Source: Epiperipatus broadwayi
Lineage: Eukaryota; Onychophora; Udeonychophora; Euonychophora; Peripatidae
Direction: 5' to 3'
DNA: 64,000 bases
Assembly: GCA_028023455.1 (NCBI GenBank)
Contig: JAQFVV010006703.1
Coordinates: forward strand, 204,501-268,500
The notes under the pieces are model-generated. The model made no database searches and was not told the DNA's origin. It saw nothing but the letters and a program-made list of their open reading frames with translations. Below are positions 40,504-52,141 of this stretch, one piece after another. A program made the position numbers and the translations under genes. Every line of letters starts with the position of its first letter. Positions within the stretch are counted from its first letter, which is position 1.

Positions 40504-42780
40504 TTATGTCTTGGAGGACTTTTTCCCTGAGGTATCAACATCAGGTTGTGTTTGATATAAGTTTGAAACATCCTCATAATCTGAATTTAGAGATTGATCT
40601 TTTTGTTTTTTGTGGTTGGGACTAGAATTGCCATGTACATCATCAGAAGTTGAGTTGGTTTCATGGGTGTAGATGTTTCTTTCATTGTCTCTGTTGTAAA
40701 CCAAGGTTGTGGGTTGTATGCTTCTGTCCCAGCACTTTTTTCTCTTATGCAGTATGGTGAAGTGTTTAGGGACATGATCAGACCTGGAGTCTATCAGGCT
40801 TGCCATTTTTTCTTGTCTAGTTTCAGAATCCATTTCTTCATGCTCAACATCAGAGTCTCTGTCTGTTGAGAGAAAATGGATTTTGCTTGGTTTGTTTTCA
40901 AGTGTTTCTTGGTATCCATGTGGGTCAGTTTCTTGGCATTTGTTTTGATCTCTCATGTTGTTTTGAAGAGAATCAGTTGTGAATTGTTTATATATTTTCA
41001 GCTTGATTGAAATTTCATGATCTAATTTTTTATCTTGATTATGCTGTAGTTTGGGTTTTAATTGTTGCATGTTTTGACATTCTTGTCGATGTTCTTCTTT
41101 TGAAATTCTTTGGTGTAAGCAGCATGCCAATGTACAGCAAGAAATGCAGTGTCTTGAGAAGCAGTTGTACAACAGATGTTCTGTTTTCCTGCATCCAAAG
41201 CATTGTGATTCTCCTCCCCAGACTAAGATGAAAAAAAACACCCTTCCAACATCAATTATTGAGAGAATGTGTAATGGCACTATTTTCTTTTTTTAATGTA
41301 ATTCAAAAGAGTGCTGTATTTTGGTAATCTTTTTCTTGTATTCCAGGGATCCTAAGATATTTAAAAAAAGAGACTTGCCCATAAGGCATAAGAAGGTTCT
41401 GAAAATCGTAAATGCCAAATGTCAGACCACAGTTTTTTTACCTTGCCACTTATTGAAGTTTTTTCAGACTATGTTTGTGTTAGTAGCAATTAGATATCAG
41501 TTGTCAAGTATCCTATATTTTTTTAAAAAACTTGTTTTGCCATAATGTTTGTAAATTGGAGGATTAGATAGTGAAGATTAGGGAAAAATGACACCCTTTG
41601 AATAACTTTCCAGAGATCTTGGGCTTTTAGCAAAACAAGGAGTTTTTGGTTGGAGTAAGTGGTCTGTGGTGGATAGAATGAGAGAGGCTTTATCATTGAA
41701 GTTAGCAAATGATTTCACTAATTTTTGTGGTATGGTTTATTGAATTTAGTAACTGTTTCATTATATAGATGATCATTATTATGTTGGTCATGATAACTGT
41801 TTGGTGGTTCCTGTATTGTAACTTCTGTGTCTGTTATCTCATCCAAATCTTCTATTAATTCAATTAATTGTTGTATGGCCTTATTATTATTTTGCAGTTT
41901 ATTTGAACTGTGTTTTATGTTTTGTTTCCTATTATTGATTTATGGATTTTACAATATTTGCATAAGTATTGGCTATTATATTATCTTTTTGTGTATTATC
42001 TAGTTTAGTTATATTTTTTTCTGATTGTATAAATTGTTCATTTACTGCATTATTTGAATCGTGATTGACATCCTGAAGTTTAAAGTATCCTTTATTTTGC
42101 TTAATTTAAGAGGGAGAGTTGGTGTTTGCGGTCTCTTTAATTTGTAAGCTTGTGTGTGTAATTTGTTGTGGATCATCAAATCCTCAGATTATTATGACTT
42201 TTTATATTATTTTGCTCAGTCTGGTTAGGTTTTAATATAATATGTTCACTATTAGTGTGATCGGAGTTTTTTGCTTTGGGTGCAAGGGTATCTATAATTT
42301 TTTCCTGTCTTCATCGAAAAATTATTATCCTTGTTAGAAATTTTTATGATATCATATTCTATAATATTCATATGGTTGGAAATGATCAATCCCATTGTTT
42401 AATTTTAATTGCATGTTGCACATTTTTACCAACACAGGTTTCAGGTTTGGCTAAACTTTGTTTTATTATTCAGAATTGCTTTTGATATGTGATCAGGAGT
42501 TAGGTGTCCCTTCTGTTTTGAGTGTTTTCCCTTTAATCTGGGGACAACTATCTTTGTTATTTTTCCTTTGTGACTGTCTGTTAATATTTAAAAAATTAAA
42601 TTCAATACCCTGACATTTATTTTAGAATCACTACATTTTCCTTTTGCTAAGTTATCTGAATTGTTTTGCTCTCTAATTGGGAAGTTTATATCTCTATATC
42701 TTTTCTTGTCTTGACTATCTATCATAGATTTTTGAATTTCTTCTCCCTCTTTTTCTATGTCAATTGTTGAATATAATATA
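40504..42780 (-). pseudogene. LINE ORF1 remnant with CCHC zinc knuckle
   Basis: The longest open part (41280-40504) has CFGCRKTEHLLYNC, a CX2CX4HX4C knuckle, near residues 28-41. A Cys-rich run follows, then a hydrophilic tail of about 200 residues rich in Glu, Asn and Ser. Upstream, broken frames continue to about 42780, including IDIEKEGEEIQKSM. The order (charged N-terminus, central domain, CCHC, hydrophilic tail, then ORF2) matches ORF1 of L1/Tx1-like LINEs, an RNA-binding protein of the retrotransposition particle. The central RNA-binding domain cannot be resolved because of frameshifts. Confidence 0.5.
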
Positions 42781-42860
42781 TTAATGTTATGTGACCCAAT
42801 TAAAATAGAATTAGAATCAAGGGTTATGTGATTGAAAGTTCTTTTTAAATTAATTGTATA

Positions 42861-43727
42861 AGTAAAGATTGATAAAATGAATACTTACAGTTGGTTTAGA
42901 AGCATTTTGAGGCAAAATCCTGCGTAAAAAACAGATTATTATAGTGTTTCAAAGGTGATACAATGTGACCAGTGACTGGTCAGCAGCATTGCTAGAGATC
43001 AGTTTTTTGCTTTATTTTTATATTATTATTTTCTTCTTCAAATAATTTTTCTTCAAAACATAAATTAATTGTTCTGGTTGTTATTATATTTAAAGTTTTT
43101 TTGAATGATATTGTAAATTATACATGTAGTGATATGATTCATTTTAAATAAACTATTAAATTTTTTAAAATATATTTATCTGGTGTTCAGTTATCTATCT
43201 ATCTCATTCCTCACTCATATAAATTGATTGTTGCTAATATTATCAATATTATGTGATTTAATATATGCCACTCATCCTGAGAACTAGACTGGAGTACTGA
43301 GTTGTATTGAGGATTGGAGTATAAGGAAAAAGTGATTGACATCATTGTAAGCATTTATGTAAAGCATAATTTCTAGTGAAATTGGTACTTAAGGCTGATA
43401 TTATTTAGATCTTATAAATATGCTCTGCAAAGGATAGACTTTATTGATTCTTACAGGAAATATAACTAATTATTGGTTTATTCCCTTTTTTATAACTTAT
43501 ATAATTCATATTTTGTATCTGCATTGAGTTTAAAATAATACTGCATGTGAATAACATATATTGTAATTTATGCACACCACATGTGAGCCTCATTGTAAAA
43601 AATACACAGGTAAGTATGGAGTGGTGAAGAAGAAATAAGAGGTTCCTAGTACAATAATTGGGAATTTGATATAGTTTATATACATAAAATAAACATTTTT
43701 AATAATAGAATAATTAGGGTAATTAAT
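42861..43727. other. Unannotated stretch between LINE and Penelope-like fragment
   Basis: AT-rich with no recognisable gene. It may include the LINE 5' untranslated region, whose start I cannot place. Confidence 0.35.
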
Positions 43728-44560
43728 TTATGAGCAAAAATTATTTGAAAAAGAAATAGATAATATAAAGGTTGAAACAGTGAAAATGATTATACAATAA
43801 AAATTATTATTAAATTGTGTAATAACAAATATTGCAAAAATAAAATAAAAAAATTAAGCAAAAAAAAGATATCTATGTGATAATGTATAGTAGTTACAAT
43901 TTATCAAAAAGTACTTTTTTGATTTAAACAGTTAATAAAGGGAATATTAACAAACAAATATAAAAAAAAATCAAATTAATTATAAAACCAGTATACAAAA
44001 AAAATTAATGTAGATAATATAATTTAATAAGAGAAAAAATAAAAATATTGAAAATATGAATGAAATTTATATAATTAGATATTCACATTGCAAGAAAGAT
44101 AACAACAATATCATATATTGGCACAACAAAAAATAAGCTAAAATCTAGATTGAACACCATTTAAATGATAAGAATTCAAATATTTATATATGCAATGTAA
44201 TAAGGAATTTAAACATAGAAATTTTGATATAAGCATGTTATAAAATGTTAAATTATATAAGGAAAGAATGTTAAAAGAAAGTTTATATATTAACAAAGAA
44301 AACCCAGTTTAAAATAAAACAAATTGTTAAATAATGATTTTAATTATAAATATAATATAGTGGTATATAAATAATAATGCATAAGATATTGTTGGTATTG
44401 CTGGTTTTGTAAATGTTTTGTATATTTGTATAAGATGTAATAAAAAATGATTTAAAAAATAAAGATTAGGGAGAGATAAATAATTGTAATAATAAAATGT
44501 ATATAATGGAGTTATATATTAATGCTAAAAAAATATTATTTTATGAGTTTAAAATATTTT
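43728..44560 (+). mobile_element. Penelope-like element fragment, plus orientation
   Basis: This is an inverted relative of 35540-36975. It carries the GIY-YIG remnant as EIYIIRYSHCKK (44062 onward) and YIGTTKNKLKSR (from 44114). The two motifs are one base out of frame with each other (52 bp apart), so this copy is frameshifted. G of GIY is replaced by E. The tail at 44280-44560 matches the other copy well. The reverse transcriptase is absent here too. Confidence 0.6.
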
Positions 44561-46705
44561 TATGACAATAATGTATATTTATTTTTGTAGAGCCTTAATA
44601 ATTACTACAAGGAGGTAGTTGAAACATTGAAAGCATATGCACAATGCATTGAAATATATTTGGTTTCATGTAAATAAACAAAAAAGTTTTTTTTTTTTTA
44701 AAAAAAGAAATTAATTCTATTAGATTATATATATATATATCAAAGATAAAAATTTAAGTAAAAGCTAATAGAAGGTTAAATTACATTTTAATAATAATTT
44801 ATGTAGTTTTAATCTATAACAAAAAATAGCTATATAATTTAAAATGTTAAAAGTTTTCATTGTGTATAGTTAAAATGAAAAAACAGAAAGAGATCAATTT
44901 AATTTTTAATAAAAAAAAATTAATTAGATAAAAAAGTATAATTTAAAGAAATAAAATTTTGTTTCTTTTGTTCTACTTAAAATAGATAGATATTTAGATA
45001 AAAAAATAGTTTAATTAAAGATAAAAAATAATAAAATCAAACTAAAATAGATTAAATATCTGTAGTCCTGAATATTTGTTTTAAGATATATGTTTCCAAG
45101 CTCTCTTATTACAAATAATGATATATTATCAAAAAATAAGGGATAAATGTAAATCTTTTGTGCTATAATTTAAAAATGGTATTAATTATTGTTGAAAATT
45201 TTAATGTTGATTAATAAAAAATTGAAGGCAGATAATTTTATAGACAATGAGTGCATTAAGTATAGAATGGTGATTTTGTATTGCGTGATTACTGCTGTTA
45301 AAATTTTGATGGTTACTAATTACCTCAACTACAAAAAAGGCATTTCTATTATTATACTTCAATCAGCTTGAAATGTTCCAGAATCTTGACAGTTTACAAC
45401 AACTCACCCACTAAAATCCATAAGGATAATTTTTCAGTGAAATATATTCTCTATATCTACTATGCCTGAGCAGAGATCATGACAGGGGGTTTGGTTCATA
45501 TTTCCATAAGGTATTCTAAGTGATACAACAAAATGCCTGAAGATTAGCTAAACTAATGGTCCATTAAATTTTATAATTACTGGGGACATTTGCTGTCAAT
45601 ATATTTTAATTTCCTATAATGCCTGCTGAAAAATCACCAGAGGAGAAATGATCCATTAGCAAAAAGACAGATTGTGTGCCAAAATAGAGAAAAACCATAT
45701 ATATTAAACATCTACCTATTTGCTATCATTAAGTAAGGTGAAAAAGTATGTACAGTCATGACAATGAAATAAACTCAAATTATATCAATAGAGAACTCTT
45801 TAATATTAAATTGAAATATCAAACATTCTAAATGCTGGGAATAATGGACTATGTAAGTGTTGATCTTAACAAAATTTGGTAAGGCCATTTCCATTGAATC
45901 ATTTGAATAATTATTAATATTGCTAATAGTCAGCAAAACTGATTAGATTTTATCAAGAGACTTTTTAATTTAAATTTTAGTATAGCAACAATGTAAACTG
46001 ATTCAATTTACATATATTGTACCATTAATTTGGTACAATGCATATTTATTATTTTGCAAAAGGATCGAGGAAGATTGCTGGAAGAAAATATGTATTAATA
46101 AAAATCATGTTTCATTAATAAACAAGAAAATATTTGTTTGACCACTCAGGAAAAAAATGTATTTTAGATTTAAAAGAAAGAAAAAAGTGTAATCAACATA
46201 ATTACCTATAATTGGAGGAGGGAAGGTGTTATATCTATTTACTCACAAATTAAAGATGATCAATTGGAATGTTGTTCAGCAGCAAATGGTAATTAGAGGT
46301 TAATGCAATTAGAAATTTAATCAAGGAAAATATAGATATATTGTATAAATAAATTGTATGTAAACAAAATTGTTTTTTGTAAAAATACCCATTTCAATTG
46401 GTTGCAAAGAGTATATTATTTTTTATCCAGAAATAAGTGCTACAACAGAAGAAAATTATTTATTTAGCATACAATTAGTTTTGAAATAAATTATAAGAAA
46501 ATAACCTGTACATAGGATTAAATTCCTAAAAAAAGAAGAAAAAAAAGTGTGACAAAAACATGCATAGGAGGTAGGCTATAGGGTGTAAAAGGTAGCCATA
46601 AAAACTTTATTTAACATTTTAGTTTTCATTTCTTATGATTATTATATTATTTAATTATGTAAAGTAGCATGCACTATTCTCCTGTTGGCAGCTATTGAAG
46701 TTGCA
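44561..46705. other. Unannotated AT-rich stretch
   Basis: No gene or repeat family recognised. It contains a poly-T/poly-A junction at about 44687-44706 and a short TA tract near 44725. Confidence 0.4.
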
Positions 46706-46882
46706 GCATTCATTCTTTGGTGGCAAACCACATAGAAAAGATCAGAAGAGTAATAGAAATGATTTACCATGTATCTGCTTTTACCTTTGAGGAAGTGACA
46801 AATAAGTTTATTGCTAAGTCTCCAGATAAGGTCGTTGATGCCTATTTCCTATCCTCCTTTCCAAATGATGCCTTGATCTGAG
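46706..46882 (+). other. Possible orphan exon (uncertain)
   Basis: A patch richer in G+C than its surroundings is open for 58 codons from just after an AG (TTGCAG) to a TGA at 46880-46882. The conceptual product includes KIRRVIEMIYHVSAF and ends FPNDALI, with a normal amino-acid mixture instead of the Asn/Ile/Lys bias of random ORFs here. A second frame is also open for about 32 codons, so the coding call is weak. No family recognised. It could be a terminal exon, a fragment of an unknown transposon, or chance. Confidence 0.2.
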
Positions 46883-47778
46883 CCACCTTGCCTATATCAC
46901 ATCAAAAATCCTAGAAAGCTGATTAGGAAATACTTCACTCAAAAATCATGGATAAAAGTAGTGTATATTAAAAATTAAAATCCATGACCATGGTACATAT
47001 CACACATACACATAGTTATATTCAAAGATATATTCACCATAAGATGAATATGAGCTATTTATATTCAAATAACTTTTAGTCAAAATATACATAAACTCTT
47101 AATGAACTAACTAAAACTGTTTAATAATCATGATTAATCAGAAATATTATTATTATTAATAATGAAACAAAATATTAATTTTGTAGTTTGTAACATTTTA
47201 TTGTTATTCTCAATGATATATTATTTATATGTTACTAATATTTGATAAAAGTGTGTATGAATGAATAATTTGTATTTTTATATTATTGTATTTACTTATT
47301 TATTAAATGCTATTTTGAAAGCAAAATTCATCAATCTCCATTTTTTAACTTTATTAATTAATGAATGCTAGTAAACAAAAAAAAGAGAAAAAGATTCCTG
47401 AATTAATTAACTTTGTGATAGTTTGTTTAGTGAACTGATCTACTGTACATTGGCACCGGTAAAAAAATAAATAAAAGCTGTCAAAGTAGTTGTTTTTAGA
47501 TACACATTTAATATTGTAGAAAAATGGAATATAAAATAATATTATCCGAGGTTTGGTTGGCCAGGAAATATAATCATCTCTTCCAAATACTTCACTATTG
47601 ATTTAATTAAAAGAGGATGAGATTTGGTCATATTTGAAATCATTAACCATTTGTACCTGTACACACAGAAAGTAGAAGAAATCTACATGGATGTTTGACA
47701 GAGCAAGATGTATATATATATTATGATAAATTGAGTTAAAACTCCGTAGTAACTGAATATTGAATGCTAATAAAGAAA
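46883..47778. other. Unannotated AT-rich stretch
   Basis: I see nothing recognisable between the exon-like patch and the next transposon. Confidence 0.4.
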
Positions 47779-47784
47779 AGAAAA

Positions 47785-48975
47785 TGGTACTAGTCTTATA
47801 GCTAAAGATGCCACTCTATGGCGCCGTTTTCACACTAAAACACATAAAAATGCCGTTTCTGCAGCCAACACGTTCGAACCCGCATTTTGTATAATACAAC
47901 TTTTTTGTTGTGCTACATATTGCAGGCCACTATGTTGTGTTGCAGTACAGCATGTATGTCACATCACAGCAAATACATTTTCCAAATTCACACAGTTTAT
48001 AAAATGGTTGCGGCTTGGTGAGAGGGTGTTTTTTTTTTGAATTGGATGGAAATGTTGTTTTCATTGGATTTTTTTTATTTTAAAGTATTAAAATGTTCAG
48101 ATTTTGTAAAGTAATAATTATCAGACTTTTTACACTGTACTATATTGAAGTTTTAATTGGGAAAATGTTGACAAGATATATGTGTAAAGTGAGTTGGAAT
48201 TAGGTAATGCCTCAAGTAACGTACTGTTTGTAACATTCCACGAGACAAACAAGATTCTACTGTGTGTATATTTTTGAAGTAAAAAAGAGTGGTAACACAA
48301 AAATATCCAGTAAGAAAAGTACAATTTTGCACTGTTTTTTTATAAATTTAATGAAAAGCATATATTATAAACATGATTAATAAGGAAAGAAGACATTTTT
48401 GTTGCTGTTTAAAAAAGTTTTAGTTTCTTTCTTTTCTCTGACTACGGTTATATGTTGAATATAGTTTATGTTTATTGTTATCATTTGTTTTATAGACAGT
48501 TACTAAAAAAATATTTACAAAAATACGATTTTGATATTTTTTATTTTAGCATTACAAACAACAGAACATTAAACAGAACCCTAAACCTAACCCTAAAACT
48601 AACTCTAAGCCTAACCGTAACAACTTTTACTTTTTGTTGTCATTCTATATGAATTAAAAATAGCGGTAAAACCGTAACCCCAGTAAAAAAAATCTCCGAT
48701 AGAAAATTGATTTTTCTAATAAAGCAAAATAAAAAACACGAATCAAATTGTAATTTGTTTATTTTATTTTACATTTATTATTATCATTTAATTTGTATAC
48801 ATTAATAAAAAATAATATTTAAAAAAGACGATTTTGTTTTGTTTTTATTTTCACATTACAAAAAAAAAACACATCAAAATGACTAAAGTCAATGGCCTGG
48901 GAATGTTCATATTTTATAGTTTTAGCGTGAAAATGGCACCATGGAATAACGTCCTTATCTATAAGACAAGCACCA
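47785..48975. mobile_element. TIR transposon copy 1, 1191 bp, 6-bp target duplication
   Basis: The ends form imperfect inverted repeats of about 57 bp that start TGGTACT and TGGTGCT and share GTCTTATAG. AGAAAA flanks the element exactly on both sides (47779-47784 and 48976-48981). The ends, and an inner segment with AATACAAC followed by TTGTTGT, are shared with the copy at 59308-60287. A minus-strand segment near 48130-48250 resembles 59620-59730 of the other copy, so both may derive from one longer parent. No transposase is recognisable. A 6-bp duplication is unusual among common superfamilies; some hAT-like and IS3EU-type elements have it, but I do not assign a family. Confidence 0.75.
48579..48620 (+). 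repeat. Telomere-like hexamer run inside TIR transposon
   Basis: Seven hexamers follow in perfect phase: CCCTAA, ACCTAA, CCCTAA, AACTAA, CTCTAA, GCCTAA and CCGTAA. This is a degenerate (CCCTAA)n tract, the complement of TTAGGG, and not the pentamer type common in insects. Confidence 0.75.
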
Positions 48976-48981
48976 AGAAAA

Positions 48982-50679
48982 TTAAGTAAATAAATTGAAA
49001 CAAGATTGTATGACCAGTACAATATATAACATTTATTTTTATGTATTATAAGATTTATTATTTTTTATTATATAAGGGATTATAACACAAACTTTCAAGA
49101 TAAAGCTCATATATTGTATTCAATCAAATATTTTCATATTTTTAATGAGCCAAGAAATCAATCAATTTAAAGTGAACTATAAAAATTTAAGTAAATTAAT
49201 TGATAAGTATTTGGTGTATGTTTAAGATTTAGAATATGTTATAATATACCTGCTCTGATAGGCTTAATTAAAATAATGGTAGGCTAACATATATAGGTGG
49301 GATAGGTGTTAATCAGTATATATAACTGGTTTACCACGATACTAGTGCTCGATGTGAGCTTCAGTTTAATCATCATATGTGGTTGTGTTTAATAGAGTTA
49401 AATATTAAGGTTATAGTCACCATTTCTTGTACATGGTCATCTGTTGGACATCAAATGGATAAATAATCATTTCTTAAAGTCATGAAATCACTTACAATAT
49501 ATACATACATATATATTATAGTCTTTAAGTTCCACATTCTCCTTAATATTAGCTGATCAAATACTGATTGAGTTTGAAGATAAAAACACACCACAATCTG
49601 TATCAATGATTACTTAGGCTAACTCTATATGTAATGGAGCAATGAAATGCTCTTATTTACATCATACTATGTAAGCTAAAGAGTCGAGAGATCTTCAATT
49701 ATTATTCACATTCTTCACCAAAAAGGTGCCTATAGGAAATATTGATCTGAAGTTAATATAATACAAAAATAATGACCTGTAATTATATGTATACAATTAC
49801 ACAAGCATATTTACTTAGGTGCAAACCATGTGGTTCTAAGAATTGTAGGCGTTTACTTTGGTAGTAGGAAAAAGACAAAATAGTTAGCAGATGAATGAAT
49901 ATAATGGTTGTAATATTGAATACCAAGTTGTTATTTATGGATGTTAAAACCAGGAACAAATCTATAGATGATTATCTAATAATCAATGATTATTTAGGCA
50001 TACTATAGGTGAAATTATTGTGAATGTCTACATGTGTATATTACAATGTGCATGCCAAAAAAATGAATTGATTTTATGTAGATATATACATTTTTCTCCA
50101 ACAAAAAAAAATATGACGATAGTTTAAAGTGAACTGAGGTTATTATAATATATAATTAGTGACATAGGATTTTTTATATATAACTAACGGCACACGATAC
50201 TGGTAATTTCAAATAAAATGTAGTAATTTTTATATAAATAAGAATTATCTATAATTTATTTTTTGAAAATTTATTCTTGAGGGAAAAAAAACGTTTTTTT
50301 AAAAAAAGTACTAATTATAAAATTATTATGTAAAAGATGCATTAATATATAATACTTGAAAGCACATACTAAATAAAAGAGGCTTTATTGATTAAAATGC
50401 ATTAATTTTCAATATAAAAATGAAAAGATTTTTGCTTGAAGTTAATGCTTAAAATATTTTTTAAATATTAGTGATTCAAAATGGTAAAACAAGTAAGCGA
50501 GGTTACTTTTAATAGATAATGTCATGTCTGTTCAATGATATTTCAAATTACAATTTTTGTAGAAAATCTATTAACATTGTTTTTTTATATGCTCCAAGTA
50601 GAACAAAAGATTTTTATATTAAAAAGTATGTCTATTATTTTTATTTTATAAAATAAAAAATAACAGTTATGCTACTTAC
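48982..50679. other. Unannotated AT-rich stretch
   Basis: No gene recognised. It includes a short hairpin-like poly-T/poly-A run near 50293-50307. On the minus strand it would be the intron downstream of the Ig exon. Confidence 0.4.
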
Positions 50680-50988
50680 TTGGATTCACTCGTATTTCAA
50701 CAACACGTTTTATAATGTTGTCAATAATACAATAATATATCCCACTAATATTGTAAGGAGTATTATATATTCGTAAAGTTATTAAACCTTCGTCAATCTC
50801 AAATTCTGTTCGTCCTTTCAAATAGGATACAGGCTCATCTCTTGCTTCACTGTACTCATAAATAACTGAATATTTTCGTGAAAAAATTTCAAAGAGCCAC
50901 CATATTATAGATTTTGCTTTAGAACCAGTCATCATACACTCTAATTTAAGTTCTTCATCTTCTTGTATCTGAAGTATCTCATCGACTC
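50680..50988 (-). CDS. Immunoglobulin-domain exon, phase 1-1
   Basis: A single exon of 309 bp (103 codons) encodes one Ig-like domain, the extracellular module of adhesion molecules and receptors. The first cysteine is in LKLECMMTG, the core tryptophan in SIIWWLF, and the second cysteine in ISGIYYC, preceded by a strand E/F segment LITLRIYNTP. The last strand is RVVEIRVNP. The acceptor AG lies at 50990-50989 and the donor GTAAGT at 50679-50674; both introns are phase 1, the classic Ig-module arrangement. The usual D of DxGxYxC is replaced (NISGIYYC). It has no signal peptide or membrane segment, so it is an internal exon of a larger minus-strand gene whose other exons are not in view. The specific gene is not identified. 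Confidence 0.7.
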
Positions 50989-51130
50989 CTAATATATATA
51001 TATATATCAGAAAATACAATACTTAAAAGTTAATTAATAGTTATTTATAAATATTATTTATAAATTTGCGTATATTATTTTGAAGAAATACAGACATCGA
51101 TTTGTAATATATATATAAAATTAAAAACCA

Positions 51131-51256
51131 ATTAACGCTTAGACAATTCCAATATCAATAACAAACAACAATTTCAAAGTGTTGTCAAGGCAACCTCCAT
51201 TTAACAGTAAAAGTGGAATCCTACCTTTATTAATGACCTAAAATGCTTATATAGAT
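51131..51256. repeat. Direct duplication, copy 1
   Basis: About 126 bp containing TTAGACAATTCC, GTTGTCAAGGCAA and AAAAGTGGAATCC are repeated at 51469-51594 with modest divergence. Non-coding, origin unknown. Confidence 0.8.
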
Positions 51257-51468
51257 GATAATATTTCAACTTGATCACAGAGATTAAAATTATTGATACA
51301 AAGAAGTTTAAATAAGACTCTTTAAATTTGTAAATTATTAATCTTCCTTCAGTTATAACATTACAAACTGCAATTATGAATTTCAAATTGACCCAAATTA
51401 TTATTTAAATAGTAACTAATAATGTTCATGGTTGAATGGATTTATAAGTAATCATTAAAAATCAGTCA

Positions 51469-51594
51469 ACATTTAGACAATTCCCATATCAATAACAATC
51501 ACAAATTTCAAAATGTTGTCAAGGCAATCTCCTTTTAGCAATAAAAGTGGAATCCCACCTTTATTAATGGTCTAATATACTTATATACTTCCAA
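51469..51594. repeat. Direct duplication, copy 2
   Basis: This is the partner of 51131-51256, offset 338 bp. Together the copies suggest a local segmental duplication, or two inserts of one short repeat. Confidence 0.8.
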
Positions 51595-51812
51595 TTGTTT
51601 TTGTCAAAAATGCACATCAAAATATCTGTATATTTGCTTTGCTGTCTGTCTATTTGTGGATCTATTTTTCAACATGCCTTTCTAAATATGGACTAACTGT
51701 TATTGACATAATAAGACCCTACCCATTGTAGCATTAAATGACCATGACCACTATCATTAAGATAATCATTATTATTTAGTTAATCTAAGTTATATGCAAT
51801 AGAGCTATGTGC

Positions 51813-51817
<5 letters not shown>

Positions 51818-51854
<37 letters not shown>
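51818..51854. repeat. (TA)n tract at 3' end of RTE insertion
   Basis: The tract directly abuts the stop codon of the RTE 3' fragment. RTE elements often end in short simple repeats and the insertion site may also have been a TA tract. Confidence 0.9.
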
Positions 51855-51855
<1 letters not shown>

Positions 51856-52140
51856 CATCCATTATCGATCCACTGCAGGATGAAGGCCTCTCCATGTTCA
51901 ATCCATCTCTTCTGATTTTTAGCTTTACTTCTCACCATCACCCCTGCACACTTTCTTATTTCATCCATCTATCTCATATATGGTGTCTTTCTGGGTCTTT
52001 TACAATCTCTTGGAATCCAGTTTAAAATTTCAGTTGTCCATCTATTTTCATCTCTTCTAGCAATGTGTATAGGCCAACTCCACTTCAGTCTTAATTTTTT
52101 CAATGAGGTCAGTAACACCTGTTTCTTCTTTTACCAATAT
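51855..52140 (-). pseudogene. 3' end of an RTE-like LINE (C-terminus of reverse transcriptase protein)
   Basis: On the minus strand the chain reads TGVTDLIEKI, a frameshift, then RLKWSWPIHIARR, ENRWTTEILNWIPRD, a stop in place of a Trp codon, and WIEHGEAFILQWIDNG, ending at TGA 51857-51855. This is the typical C-terminus of RTE-type polyproteins (usual form LKWxWAGHIARR ... EAxIQQW). It starts just where the plus-strand 5' part of the same kind of element begins, and resumes about 30-35 residues after the point where that part stops. I therefore read both as one insertion with an inverted 5' half. Confidence 0.75.
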
Positions 52141-52141
52141 A

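Larger units (their letters stand above)
36990..42860 (-). mobile_element. Decayed L1/Tx1-like LINE, nearly full length
   Basis: On the minus strand: ORF1 with a CCHC knuckle, then ORF2 with endonuclease, reverse transcriptase and a C-terminal Cys/His segment, all broken by many stops and frameshifts, and an AT-rich 3' tail down to about 37000. It is markedly less AT-rich than its surroundings. It lies between two inverted Penelope-like fragments. Exact ends and target duplication are not resolved. Confidence 0.6.

Noticed and set aside
37239-41280. Many short ORFs on both strands as separate genes
   Set aside because: Those on the minus strand are fragments of one decayed LINE and those on the plus strand are shadows of it.
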